NCBI RefSeq assembly: GCF_007786445.1
Contig: NZ_VNJI01000056.1
Coordinates: forward strand, 1-48,998
Reading direction: 5' to 3'
Source of the DNA: Paenibacillus cremeus
GTDB taxonomy: Bacteria; Bacillota; Bacilli; Paenibacillales; NBRC-103111
DNA length: 48,998 nt
A program made the translations under genes and the position numbers. Below, piece by piece: positions 22,632 to 31,099 of this stretch. Each line of letters opens with the position of its first letter. Position 1 is the stretch's first letter. A model generated the notes under the pieces. That model was not told the DNA's origin. It did no database searches and was given only the letters and a program-made list of their open reading frames with translations.

Positions 22632-23075
22632 ATGCTTCGGAAACGCATTCCAAGCCGGGATGACGCCGTAATTATGGAGCTGGTGGAACAACTGCTTGTC
22701 CCTTTCGCGAAAGAAACGGTGCCGGATCTTCGGCTGGACGCTACGATGCTCCGCAGACGATTGGATGATTGTACGACCTATGTGGCGATGTCCGCCGGAG
22801 GAAGGACGATCGGGTTTGTATCCTTGAAGCCGGACCGGGAACGGCTGTCGGTCGATATGCTGGCGGTGAGTTCCAAGTATCAAGGGCTGGGGGTCGGCGC
22901 CCGTCTCATGCATCAAGCGGAGCGAACCGCACAGCAGTATGGCTGTCGGGAGGTCACACTGTGGGTCGATGAAGCCAACAAGCAGGCCCAGCGCTTCTAT
23001 CTGCGGAACGGCTATATGCCGACGAATTACGATCACCGGCTTCGCTGCTACTTCATGACGAAGCAAATCGCTTAA
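22632..23075 (+). CDS. GNAT family N-acetyltransferase
   Basis: 147-residue acetyltransferase with the GNAT acetyl-CoA loop in LAVSSKYQGLGVGARLM (Q-x-x-G-x-G) and the ending NKQAQRFYLRNGYMP. The substrate is unknown. The start at 22632 is preferred because AAAGGA lies ten bases upstream; the ATG at 22593 is in frame, with no clear ribosome site, and would add 13 residues. It may be transcribed with the small membrane peptide gene 74 bases upstream. Confidence 0.85.
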   Translation: MLRKRIPSRDDAVIMELVEQLLVPFAKETVPDLRLDATMLRRRLDDCTTYVAMSAGGRTIGFVSLKPDRERLSVDMLAVSSKYQGLGVGARLMHQAERTAQQYGCREVTLWVDEANKQAQRFYLRNGYMPTNYDHRLRCYFMTKQIA

Positions 23076-23122
23076 AAACCAAGGTCTCCGCCTCTGAGGG
23101 GTGCGGAGCCTTGGTTTTTTTG
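23074..23122. terminator. Bidirectional terminator
   Basis: AAACCAAGG-TCTCCGC pairs with GCGGAG-CCTTGGTTT, flanked by A and T runs on both sides. It serves the acetyltransferase (plus) and the convergent gene at 23139 (minus). Confidence 0.88.
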
Positions 23123-23138
23123 CGTGCGGCCGCATGGT

Positions 23139-23504
23139 TCAGTTCGGCACAAAGACCATGGCGATCATCGGCAGGTCCAGCGTGATGGTGTTGCTTGGAA
23201 GTGCCGGAGGGGTAAAGCCTTGGGAAAATTCCTGTGGGAAGAACGGCAGGGCTCCTTGGCTCGTTTCTTCGATCACTTTGGTTTTGAGCACCTTGCCTTT
23301 TTTTGTACGGCCGCCTTTTTTCGAAGAGTTAGTGTTTTTCACGTTCTTAGTCCCGATCTGGCTTTCTTCATTTAAAATCAACTGGCTGCCGCTAAACCGG
23401 CTTAATGTGCCTACGATCTCCGAACCGTCTTTGAGAATGACAAACACGGTTTTGCCGTAGTGCGGCTTGCATCCTTCTAAATTAATCGGATGAATGGGTG
23501 TCAT
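23139..23504 (-). CDS. Small basic protein with SH3/LSm-like N-terminus
   Basis: 121 residues. The first half (YGKTVFVILKDGSEIVGTLS then RFSGSQLILNE) has the beta-strand pattern of a small Sm-like barrel. The middle is very Lys-rich (SSKKGGRTKKGKVLKTK) and the C-terminus hydrophobic. I do not recognise the family; short proteins of this type occur among Bacillales spore coat genes, but nothing here shows expression in sporulation. The ribosome site is GGAGGTG, eight bases from the ATG. Confidence 0.65.
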   Translation of the reverse strand: MTPIHPINLEGCKPHYGKTVFVILKDGSEIVGTLSRFSGSQLILNEESQIGTKNVKNTNSSKKGGRTKKGKVLKTKVIEETSQGALPFFPQEFSQGFTPPALPSNTITLDLPMIAMVFVPN

Positions 23505-23665
23505 CCGTATTCACCTCCGCAAGAGTTTACTACCACTCCTAGTCTATGCGCGGAGTCGCCCGGTGTCTGGACGAATGCCCGGAGGTATTCGCCTATTTTC
23601 TAGTGATAAGCCTAACCAGTGAGTATTGAATCTCGTCTCGGATTTGGGTATGCTAAGGGATAACG

Positions 23666-23684
23666 GGAAAAGGATAGCTTTTCC
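23666..23684. promoter_or_regulatory. Inverted repeat upstream of zwf
   Basis: GGAAAAG-GATAG-CTTTTCC, a perfect 7-bp dyad with a 5-base spacer, 64 bases before the zwf start in a 243-base gap. Possible operator or leader hairpin. Confidence 0.25.
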
Positions 23685-23747
23685 ATCGGAACTTACTCCT
23701 TAAAGCATGAAATCGGGTAATGAATTCATGTTATCTCAAGAGGAAGA

Positions 23748-25280
23748 ATGGAGCTACTTATGACGAGTGCCGTATTTTTGATTTTCGGTGCGACCGGGGA
23801 TTTGGCCCGGCGCAAGCTGTTCCCGGCGTTTTACGCACTATATCGGGAACGGAAGCTGGGAGATCGCTTCGCCGTGGTCGGGGTGGCCCGCCGGCCGAAA
23901 ACGAATGAACAGTTCCGCGAGGATTTGCTCGAGTCAATTCAAGAGTTCGCCCGCTATAACGTGACGAAGGACGAGCAGTGGTCGTCGTTTGCGGATCACT
24001 TCGAATACATGTCGCTTGACATCAACGACGTTGACGGCTTCCGCCAGCTGAACGAGCTGACAGGTAAGCTGGATGCGAAGTTCGATATCGGCGGCAACCG
24101 GCTCTTTTATTTGGCGCTGGCACCGGAGCTGTTCGGCAATGTGTCGCACAACCTGCAGGCTGGAGGCTTGCTCGAAACGAGCGGCTGGCACCGCCTCGTC
24201 ATTGAGAAGCCGTTCGGCTATGACCTGCCGTCGGCCGAGAAGCTCAACAGCGAAATCCGCCAGGTGTTCGAAGAGCAGGATGTATACCGGATCGACCACT
24301 ACCTCGGCAAAGAGATGGTGCAAAATATTAACGTCGTGCGGTTCGCTAATGCGTTCTTTGAGCCGCTCTGGAACAATAAATATATTTCCAATATTCAAAT
24401 TACGCTCAGCGAAACCGTCGGCGTAGAAGACCGGGGCGGCTATTACGACACTTCGGGCGCGCTGCGGGACATGGGGCAGAACCATATGCTGCAAATGCTG
24501 GCCGTTATGGCGATGGAGCCGCCAAGCCGTATGCATCCGGAGGATATCCGCGATGAGAAGGTGAAGGTGTTCCGCTCGCTGCGCGGCTTCCAATCGGCGG
24601 CCGAGGTGCGTGCCAATACGGTGCGGGGCCAATATGTGGCAGGCAACCTGAAGGGCAAGCACGTGCCGGGCTACCGGGAGGAAGACAAGGTAAATCCGGA
24701 GTCGACGACGGAGACGTATTTTGCTGCGCGCGTGTTCGTGGACAATTTCCGCTGGGCGGGCGTGCCGTTCTACATTCGGACAGGCAAGCGTCTGCCGGTG
24801 AAGACGACGGAGGTCGTGGTTGAGTTCAAGAACGTGCCTAACAACGTATACCTCTCGCGTAAGCATAAGCTGGAGCCGAATTTGCTCGTCTTCCGGATCA
24901 ATCCGGTGGAAGGCATTTACTTCAAAATGAATGCGAAGCAGCCGGGCTCGGAAGGGACGATTGTGCCGGTGGCGATGGACTTCTGCCAAAGCTGCCAGGT
25001 CGGCCTGAACACCCCGGAAGCCTATGAGCGCCTCTTGTACGACGCTGCGCGCGGCGATTCGACATATTTTACCCGCTGGGACGAAGTGGCATTGGCATGG
25101 AAGTACGTGGACAAAATCGCCTCCGTTTGGGGCGAGCGTACGGACGATCTGCACCTCTACAGTGCGGGTACGTGGGGACCGGAGCAAGGGCATCAGCTGG
25201 TGGCCGAGGACGGCTTCCGCTGGTGGCCGGTGAACGGCCAAGATGAAGGCGAAGTGGCGTGGGAATTCACACAGCGTTAA
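23748..25280 (+). CDS. zwf: Glucose-6-phosphate 1-dehydrogenase
   Basis: Oxidises glucose-6-phosphate to 6-phosphogluconolactone with NADP, the entry of the pentose phosphate pathway. The 510 residues are normal length. The NADP-binding FGATGDLARRKLFPAFY lies at about 12-28, the substrate/catalytic motif RIDHYLGKEMVQN near 180, and the EKPFGYD segment is also present. Two starts are possible: ATG 23748 (after GAGGAAG) or ATG 23760 (after TGGAG). No gnd or pgl is next to it; a cyclase-family gene follows 22 bases later and may be co-transcribed. Confidence 0.96.
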   Translation: MELLMTSAVFLIFGATGDLARRKLFPAFYALYRERKLGDRFAVVGVARRPKTNEQFREDLLESIQEFARYNVTKDEQWSSFADHFEYMSLDINDVDGFRQLNELTGKLDAKFDIGGNRLFYLALAPELFGNVSHNLQAGGLLETSGWHRLVIEKPFGYDLPSAEKLNSEIRQVFEEQDVYRIDHYLGKEMVQNINVVRFANAFFEPLWNNKYISNIQITLSETVGVEDRGGYYDTSGALRDMGQNHMLQMLAVMAMEPPSRMHPEDIRDEKVKVFRSLRGFQSAAEVRANTVRGQYVAGNLKGKHVPGYREEDKVNPESTTETYFAARVFVDNFRWAGVPFYIRTGKRLPVKTTEVVVEFKNVPNNVYLSRKHKLEPNLLVFRINPVEGIYFKMNAKQPGSEGTIVPVAMDFCQSCQVGLNTPEAYERLLYDAARGDSTYFTRWDEVALAWKYVDKIASVWGERTDDLHLYSAGTWGPEQGHQLVAEDGFRWWPVNGQDEGEVAWEFTQR

Positions 25281-25302
25281 GCGCTAAGGAGGCGGACGAA
25301 CG

Positions 25303-25932
25303 ATGTTTAAGCTGTACGATATTTCGATGACTCTTGATGCAGGCATTCAAGTGTGGAAGGATAAGGATGCCAAGCGTCCGACATTTGAAAATACGAGCAA
25401 CCACGAAACCGGCAGCACCTATGAGACGCGCATCAGCCTGGACGCCCATACGGGCACGCATTTGGATGCACCGCTGCACATGCTAAAGGACGGAGCGACG
25501 ATCGAGACGATCCCGCTGCAGGATTTGGTCGGAACGGCGCGGGTGCTCGATTTGACCCATGTGACACATGAGATTACGCGCGAGGATCTGGAGCCGTTTG
25601 CGATTCAGAAGGGCGAATGGATTCTATTCAAAACGCGGAATTCGCTGAACGAGGGGCCGAACTTCGATGTGGAGTTTGTGTTCCTGCGCGCGGATGGGGC
25701 AGCGTATTTGGCCGAGCTCGGCATCAAGGGTGTGGGCACGGATGCGCTCGGGATCGAGCGCTCGCAGTCGGAGTATCCGACGCACCGGACGCTGATGCGC
25801 AATAACGTTCTGATTTTGGAAGGGCTGCGGCTGAAGGACGTGCCTAGCGGCTCATATTTCTTCGTGCTGGCTCCGCTGAAGCTGGCTGGGATTGAAGCGG
25901 CTCCGGCGCGGGCGTTTTTGCTGGGATCGTAA
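25303..25932 (+). CDS. Cyclase family protein (KynB/arylformamidase-like)
   Basis: 209-residue metal-dependent hydrolase of the cyclase family, which includes kynurenine formamidase. The metal motif HTGTHLDAPLH (His-x3-His-x-Asp) is clear near residue 50. Further family signs are GVGTDALGIE and a C-terminal Pro-containing PARAFLL. No tryptophan-degradation genes are nearby, so the substrate remains open. AAGGAGGCGG precedes the ATG. Confidence 0.88.
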   Translation: MFKLYDISMTLDAGIQVWKDKDAKRPTFENTSNHETGSTYETRISLDAHTGTHLDAPLHMLKDGATIETIPLQDLVGTARVLDLTHVTHEITREDLEPFAIQKGEWILFKTRNSLNEGPNFDVEFVFLRADGAAYLAELGIKGVGTDALGIERSQSEYPTHRTLMRNNVLILEGLRLKDVPSGSYFFVLAPLKLAGIEAAPARAFLLGS

Positions 25933-25952
25933 GGCTGGTAAGGGTAGACAGG

Positions 25953-25986
25953 AAAGGGACTGTGCTGCGGCGCAGTCTCTTTTTTG
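25953..25986 (+). terminator. Terminator after zwf-cyclase
   Basis: AAAGGGACTG pairs with CAGTCTCTTT (one G-T pair) around a GC-rich loop, and the T-run continues to 25985. Confidence 0.82.
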
Positions 25987-25995
25987 TGGTATAAT
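25987..25995 (+). promoter_or_regulatory. Extended -10 promoter of the metallophosphoesterase gene
   Basis: TGGTATAAT (TGn plus perfect TATAAT) directly after the terminator T-run and 43 bases before the gene. No -35 box is evident, as usual for extended -10 promoters. Confidence 0.5.
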
Positions 25996-26038
25996 AAATC
26001 GAATTGGATATGATGGGTTTTCGGGGGGCAAGTGAGGT

Positions 26039-27118
26039 ATGTCAAGGCGCAAGTTTATTCGGTGGCTGCTGGGGCTTCTGGTGATGATCGGGGCGGCCGG
26101 AGCCGGACTCTTCAAGCTGCTGGAAAAAGCGGCCAGCGAGCAAACGATGGTCAAGGGGCTGGGGGAGACAGCCGGAGAAGGGCATGCGAAGTCGGAGTCG
26201 GCTCAAGTAGTGCATGAACCGGTCGATCCGAAGGCGCCGTTGTTCTCTTATTTTATTATTAGCGATCTGCACGTCTCGCTCTATGATCCGAATACGATCA
26301 AGCATTTGAAAGAAGCGCTCGAGGATATGAAGCAGTTCAACGACGGGCCGATCGAGGCGCTGGTCATGACGGGCGACTTGACGGATTATGGGCGGGAGCA
26401 GGATTACAAAGAGCTAAAGAAGCTGCTGGACGCTTATAAGCTGCCGCCGATCTATGCGAATATGGGCAACCACGACTACTATGACATCTGGATCGATAAA
26501 AAGGATGCGTTCAACAAGGATACGATGCCGAACGGCAAGACCGACTGGCAGTCGCGCGAACGGTTTCAGAAGTTCTGGGGGCTTAAGAACCCGTATCACG
26601 ACGATTGGGTGAAGGGCCATCACCTGATTATGCTGTCTCAGGAAGCCTACGTGCAGGAGCGGCCGGAGGTCGGCGAAGGAGCCTGGTACTCCGATGAGCA
26701 GTTGGATTGGCTGAAGGAACGGCTGGCCTCGCATAAGGACGGGAAGCCGGTGTTCATCATGACGCATCAGCCGCTGCCGCCGGCAGGGCAGGATGGAGGC
26801 TCGCATCTGCTCATTAAGGCGAAGAAGTTTCGTGAGATTTTGCAGCCGTATAAGAATGCGTTTGTGTTCTGCGGGCATCGGCACATGGATTTTCAAAACA
26901 CGGTGGAGCATTATGTGAAGGATGGCAACTTCCATTATTTCCATAATTCCTCCGTAGGGCGGGTGCTGGATAAAAATTACCAGAATACCGCCTCTCACAA
27001 GTCACAAGGGCTGTACGTGCAGGTGTTCCGGGATAAAGTGACGCTGCGCGGCAGGGAATTTTCGAACCGGACGTGGCTGAACGAGGCCAATTGGACGGTG
27101 CCGTTGAAGCAAGCGTAG
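26039..27118 (+). CDS. Exported calcineurin-like metallophosphoesterase with Tat-type signal
   Basis: 359 residues. The N-terminus MSRRKFIRWLLGLLV has the twin-arginine motif SRRKFIR, which suggests folded export by the Tat pathway, with a hydrophobic stretch that may remain as an anchor. The phosphoesterase domain (about 70-330) shows the full metal set: DLH, GDLTDYG, GNHDYYD, a His in MTHQPLP and GHRH. Similar enzymes with this layout include Tat-exported phosphodiesterases of Bacillus. The substrate is unknown. A GGGGGG stretch lies 12 bases before the ATG. Confidence 0.88.
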   Translation: MSRRKFIRWLLGLLVMIGAAGAGLFKLLEKAASEQTMVKGLGETAGEGHAKSESAQVVHEPVDPKAPLFSYFIISDLHVSLYDPNTIKHLKEALEDMKQFNDGPIEALVMTGDLTDYGREQDYKELKKLLDAYKLPPIYANMGNHDYYDIWIDKKDAFNKDTMPNGKTDWQSRERFQKFWGLKNPYHDDWVKGHHLIMLSQEAYVQERPEVGEGAWYSDEQLDWLKERLASHKDGKPVFIMTHQPLPPAGQDGGSHLLIKAKKFREILQPYKNAFVFCGHRHMDFQNTVEHYVKDGNFHYFHNSSVGRVLDKNYQNTASHKSQGLYVQVFRDKVTLRGREFSNRTWLNEANWTVPLKQA

Positions 27119-27208
27119 CGGATTGAAGTCGCTGCTTCCGTAGCGCACGCCCCTTGAAAAAGTGTATAATGCTAATAGTCTGATTTAGAGTGAAGGGAAT
27201 TTGTTTAC

Positions 27209-28780
27209 ATGACACAACAGTTGGAAGAAGAAGTACTTAGAAGGCGTACCTTTGCCATTATATCTCACCCTGACGCAGGGAAAACGACACTGACCGAGAA
27301 GCTGCTCTTGTTCGGGGGCGCCATCCGCCTGGCCGGAACGGTAAAGGGCCGCAAAGCCAGCCGTCACGCGACCAGTGACTGGATGGAGATCGAGAAGCAG
27401 CGGGGGATTTCCGTTACCTCCTCCGTCATGCAGTTCGATTATGAAGGGCATCGCGTCAACATTCTCGATACGCCGGGTCACCAAGATTTCAGTGAGGACA
27501 CGTACCGGACGCTCACGGCGGCGGACAGCGCGGTGATGCTGATCGACTCGGCCAAAGGGGTCGAGGCGCAGACGAAGAAGCTGTTCCAGGTATGCCGCAA
27601 GCGGGGCATTCCGATCTTCACGTTCATTAACAAGCTGGACCGCGAAGGGCGCAATCCGTTCGAGCTGCTGGAGGAGCTGGAGCAGGTGCTGGGTATCCGC
27701 TCGTATCCGATGAACTGGCCGATCGGCATGGGCAAGCAGTTTTGCGGCGTGTACGACCGGAAGCTGACGCAGGTGGAGCTGTTCCAAGGCGATGACCATC
27801 GCGAGATCAGCGTTCAAAAGGTGAGCGGCTACGACGATCCGGTGGTAAAGGAGATTGCGGGCGAGTTTTTCTACGATCAGCTGGTGCAGGATTTGGAGCT
27901 GCTTGATGTGGCCGGCGACGAGTTTGATATGGAAAAGGTGGCCAGCGGCGAGCTGACACCCGTCTTCTTCGGCAGTGCGATCAACAACTTCGGCGTGCAG
28001 ACGTTCCTCGAGAACTTCCTGCAGCTGGCGCCGACGCCGACCTCGCGGAGGAGCAACGAAGGCGAGATCGATCCACTCAATGAGAAGTTCACAGGTTACG
28101 TGTTTAAAATTCAAGCGAATATGAACCCGGCGCACCGCGACCGCATCGCCTTCCTGCGCATTTGCTCCGGCAAATTCGAGCGGGGCATGTCCGTGAAGCA
28201 TGTGCGGGTGGGCAAAGACATTAAGCTGGCGCAGCCGCAGCAGTTTCTCGCTCAGGATCGGGATATCGTTGAGGATGCGTTCCCGGGAGATATCATCGGT
28301 CTGTTCGACCCGGGCATCTTCCGCATCGGCGACACGCTGAGCCAAATTAACGGTCTGGAGTTCGATGAGCTGCCGACGTTCTCGCCTGAGATTTTCTCTA
28401 AGGTTACGGTCAAGAACGCACTGAAGCACAAGCAGTTCCAAAAAGGCGTCGATCAGCTGACGGAAGAAGGCACGATCCAGGTGTTCAAAACGATCGGCTT
28501 CGAGGATCTGATTCTCGGTGTGGTCGGCCAGCTCCAGTTCGAGGTGTTCGAATACCGGATGAAGGGCGAGTACGGCGTCGATGTGCAGCTGTCGCGGATG
28601 AGCTACCAGTTTGCACGCTGGCTGGTCGGCAGTGATATCGATCCGTCGAAGTTCCGCATCAATTCGCAGCTGGTGAAGGATAAGAACGACAACTATGTCG
28701 CGCTGTTCGAGAACGAGTATGCGCTTCGGACATCGATGGAGAAAAATCCGAATTTGAAGTTTTTGGAGATGGCGCCTTAA
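27209..28780 (+). CDS. prfC: Peptide chain release factor 3
   Basis: 523-residue translational GTPase that recycles RF1/RF2 after termination. The GTPase motifs are SHPDAGKTT (19-27), RGISVTSS, DTPGHQDF and NKLD. The C-terminal part with QLQFEVFEYRM is RF3-specific and separates it from EF-G. An AGGGAA site lies about 12 bases before the ATG, and a TATAAT box (27165-27170) precedes it. A 532-codon frame on the opposite strand is an artefact of the GC-rich third positions. Confidence 0.96.
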   Translation: MTQQLEEEVLRRRTFAIISHPDAGKTTLTEKLLLFGGAIRLAGTVKGRKASRHATSDWMEIEKQRGISVTSSVMQFDYEGHRVNILDTPGHQDFSEDTYRTLTAADSAVMLIDSAKGVEAQTKKLFQVCRKRGIPIFTFINKLDREGRNPFELLEELEQVLGIRSYPMNWPIGMGKQFCGVYDRKLTQVELFQGDDHREISVQKVSGYDDPVVKEIAGEFFYDQLVQDLELLDVAGDEFDMEKVASGELTPVFFGSAINNFGVQTFLENFLQLAPTPTSRRSNEGEIDPLNEKFTGYVFKIQANMNPAHRDRIAFLRICSGKFERGMSVKHVRVGKDIKLAQPQQFLAQDRDIVEDAFPGDIIGLFDPGIFRIGDTLSQINGLEFDELPTFSPEIFSKVTVKNALKHKQFQKGVDQLTEEGTIQVFKTIGFEDLILGVVGQLQFEVFEYRMKGEYGVDVQLSRMSYQFARWLVGSDIDPSKFRINSQLVKDKNDNYVALFENEYALRTSMEKNPNLKFLEMAP

Positions 28781-28813
28781 CACTATTGGCGCTCCTCTTC
28801 ATAAATCCAAAGT

Positions 28814-28863
28814 AGGCCCTTTGCGTTCCCGATGGGATAGGGATCACGCGGAGGGCCTTTTTT
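28814..28863 (+). terminator. Terminator of prfC
   Basis: AGGCCCT (28814-28820) pairs with AGGGCCT (28852-28858), with an inner TGCGT/ACGCG stem, followed by six T. Confidence 0.88.
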
Positions 28864-28893
28864 CGCGTGCTCTATTTTAGGCCGCTATCCATG

Positions 28894-28921
28894 ACCAGCA
28901 GAGGGACGTGGGCATACAATA
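28894..28921 (+). promoter_or_regulatory. Candidate sporulation (sigma-K) promoter of the coat genes
   Basis: -10 CATACAATA (28913-28921) fits the sigma-K pattern CATAnnnTA, and its first eight bases also fit sigma-E CATACAnT. AC at 28894-28895 is 17 bases upstream as sigma-K prefers. It lies 50 bases before a coat-type glycosyltransferase, and the type of gene supports the call. Confidence 0.45.
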
Positions 28922-28970
28922 ACATGGATTCGATTCGAGGTTTAGGTAGTGGAAGGGCAGGCGTTATTCC

Positions 28971-30161
28971 ATGCGATTGCTGATTGTAGCGCCGGAGCAA
29001 ATCCCGATCCCTCCTCTCCTGGGCGGATCGGTGGAAATATGCATTCTTGGCATTGCCAGGGAGCTCGCTGTCCAGCATGATGTGACGATCATCAGCCGCC
29101 AGCATCGACGCTACCCGCGACGGACGGTGGAAGGACGGCTGACCATCATCCGGGTGCCGACCGGACCTGACGGACGCTATCTGCGCGGGGTGAAGCGCGA
29201 GCTGAAGAAGCATACGTTCGACCTGATTCAAGTGGATAACCGGCCTCGGTTTGTGGTGCCTATCAAGCGTCTGTTTCCCGATATTCCGGTTTCTTTATTC
29301 ATGCATTCCCTCACCTATGTGAGCAAGCCGTATGCCAAGCCCCAGGCGGCCGAGTCCGGATTGCGCCGTGCCGATGTCATTGTGGCGAACAGCACTTCGC
29401 TGCAGTCGGAGCTTGCAAGGCGGTTCCCGGCGATTCAGAATCACATCCGGATGGTTTGGCTAGGTGTAGATACGACCCGATTCCGGCCGGTCGAGATCGC
29501 CGCGCGCATGGAAGAGCGGCGGCGCTATGGGCTGCGAAGCGCCTTCACGGTGCTGTTCACGGGCCGGCTCATCCCGCGCAAGGGCATTCCGGTGCTGATG
29601 CGGGCGGTGCGTCAGGCGAGCCGCCAAACCCGGCGCCCGATTCAGCTCGTCATTGCCGGCGGCGCGCAGCGGGCGGCGTACGGTGCAGCGCTGCGCAAGC
29701 TGGCCAAGAAGCTGCGGCTTACGGTGCGGTTTCTCGGCACGGTCCCGCATGCCCGGATTCACCGGGTGTACCGGCTCGCCGACTGCTTTGTGTGCCCTTC
29801 GCAGGGGCATGAAGCCTTCGGGCTGGTGAATGTGGAGGCGATGGCTTCGGGGATCCCCGTCATTGCAGCCAACAATGGCGGCATTAAGGAAGTGATTCAG
29901 GACGGCACGAGCGGGCTGCTTGTGAAGTCGTATCGCTCCTCGCACGAGTACGCAGCGGCGATCGCTTCGTTGATGCAATCGCCGGAGATTGCGCGGGAGC
30001 TGGCGGAGCAGGGCCGGCTGGCGGCGCTGGAGCGGTTTGGCTGGAGTGAGACCGCCGCCAAATTGACGGAGGTCTATGGGGGCTTGATCGCAGTCAAAGA
30101 AGAAAGGTGGATGTCATGGGCAAGCGAGACTACAGAAGACATATCACAAGCAAATGGTTAA
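28971..30161 (+). CDS. Family 4 glycosyltransferase, CotSA-like
   Basis: 396-residue GT-B glycosyltransferase. The N-terminal acceptor domain has the opening GGSVE loop; the C-terminal donor domain shows FTGRLIPRKGIPVLM, a His-rich SQGHEAFGLVNVEAMA motif (E-x7-E) and NNGGIKEVI. It resembles the spore-coat protein CotSA, and the next gene is of the YheC/D coat-associated family, so a role in spore surface glycosylation is likely. The first gene of a two-gene operon; its 3' end overlaps the next gene by 46 bases. The start has weak GGAAGGG about 13 bases upstream. Confidence 0.85.
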   Translation: MRLLIVAPEQIPIPPLLGGSVEICILGIARELAVQHDVTIISRQHRRYPRRTVEGRLTIIRVPTGPDGRYLRGVKRELKKHTFDLIQVDNRPRFVVPIKRLFPDIPVSLFMHSLTYVSKPYAKPQAAESGLRRADVIVANSTSLQSELARRFPAIQNHIRMVWLGVDTTRFRPVEIAARMEERRRYGLRSAFTVLFTGRLIPRKGIPVLMRAVRQASRQTRRPIQLVIAGGAQRAAYGAALRKLAKKLRLTVRFLGTVPHARIHRVYRLADCFVCPSQGHEAFGLVNVEAMASGIPVIAANNGGIKEVIQDGTSGLLVKSYRSSHEYAAAIASLMQSPEIARELAEQGRLAALERFGWSETAAKLTEVYGGLIAVKEERWMSWASETTEDISQANG

Positions 30162-30874
30162 AAACGAAGGTGCTGCTGCGCAATGCGGCCATTGCGAAAT
30201 ATATCCCGGATACCCGAAAAATGAGGCGGAACTCCCTCCACGACATGCTAGAAACGTACGGGATGGTCTATGTGAAGCCCAACAGCGGGACTTACGGCAA
30301 CGGTGTCATGCGGGTGGAGCGGCATGGCAACAGTTCGTATCGCTTTCAGGCGGGCACTCGAGCTCAAGAGTTCTCAAGCTTCGATGAGATGTACGCCGCC
30401 ATCTTGAGGCGGACCCGCAAGCGCACCTACCTAGCGCAAAAAGGCATCCACCTGCTCAAATACAACAAACGGCGGTTTGATCTGCGGGTCATGGTCCAGC
30501 TGAGCCCTAAACGTAATTGGGTGACGACGGGCGTGATCGGGCGGATCGCAGCTCCGCGGAAGGTGGTCACCAACGTACACAACGGCGGTACGCTCAAGCC
30601 GGTGGAAACGCTGCTCAGCGCGTATACGGACACCTCCAGAAGAGCCAGCTTCATCCGAAAGCTGCGCTCGCTCGGTACGACCACCGCCCGACAGCTGCAT
30701 TCCAAATATAAGGGCATCAAGGAAATTGGACTCGATGTGGCGCTCGACGAGAGGCTCCATCCTTGGATTTTGGAGGTTAATACGAGCCCGGACCCGTTCA
30801 TCTTCTTGAAGCTCAAGGATAAGCGCATTTTTCGCCGCATCTACCGGTACGCCAAGGCGTATGGGAAATATTAA
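30116..30874 (+). CDS. YheC/YheD family endospore coat-associated ATP-grasp protein
   Basis: 252 residues of the YheC/D family, an ATP-grasp fold found at spore coats. VKPNSGTYGNGVMRV near residue 50 is the ATP-binding loop; FDLRVMVQL and the ending LEVNTSPDPF (metal ligands E, N) complete the site. The ATG at 30116 follows AAAGGTGG; the GTG three codons earlier is in frame. It is shorter than YheC/YheD (about 360-450 residues), holding mainly the ATP-grasp core. Its overlap with the glycosyltransferase indicates coupled expression. Confidence 0.85.
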   Translation: MGKRDYRRHITSKWLKTKVLLRNAAIAKYIPDTRKMRRNSLHDMLETYGMVYVKPNSGTYGNGVMRVERHGNSSYRFQAGTRAQEFSSFDEMYAAILRRTRKRTYLAQKGIHLLKYNKRRFDLRVMVQLSPKRNWVTTGVIGRIAAPRKVVTNVHNGGTLKPVETLLSAYTDTSRRASFIRKLRSLGTTTARQLHSKYKGIKEIGLDVALDERLHPWILEVNTSPDPFIFLKLKDKRIFRRIYRYAKAYGKY

Positions 30875-30917
30875 TCAGGGTGATGGACGCATGCTGTGAG
30901 ATGGTTCAAAACATGCA

Positions 30918-30964
30918 CAAACGGGGTGATAAAGGAACATGTGGTTCCTCTATCACCCCGTTTG
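30918..30964. terminator. Very stable hairpin between convergent operons
   Basis: CAAACGGGGTGATA (30918-30931) pairs perfectly with TATCACCCCGTTTG (30951-30964), then after one mismatch AGGAAC pairs with GTTCCT around a five-base loop. Total about 20 bp. No clear T-run follows on either strand, so it may be a bidirectional terminator or an RNA-stabilising end. Confidence 0.6.
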
Positions 30965-31099
30965 TTGCAAGACCGCCTATGCTTGCTTTCTTCTCTAACG
31001 AATCGTAAAGCGCTTATGGAGGCCAAAATTGAGAAGAATCCACGCCCGCAGCGGCCCTTTTGCCCGAAATAACGCATCTGGAGTTCGAATGGTTTGTCG

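Noticed and set aside
23934..25241. 435-codon open frame opposite zwf
   Set aside because: Antisense shadow of a full-length, well-conserved dehydrogenase; low-complexity composition.
27185..28783. Very long open frame (532 codons) on the strand opposite prfC
   Set aside because: Exact antisense shadow of a clear RF3 gene. GC-rich third positions keep opposite frames open; its translation is His/Leu/Arg-rich and has no domain or ribosome site.
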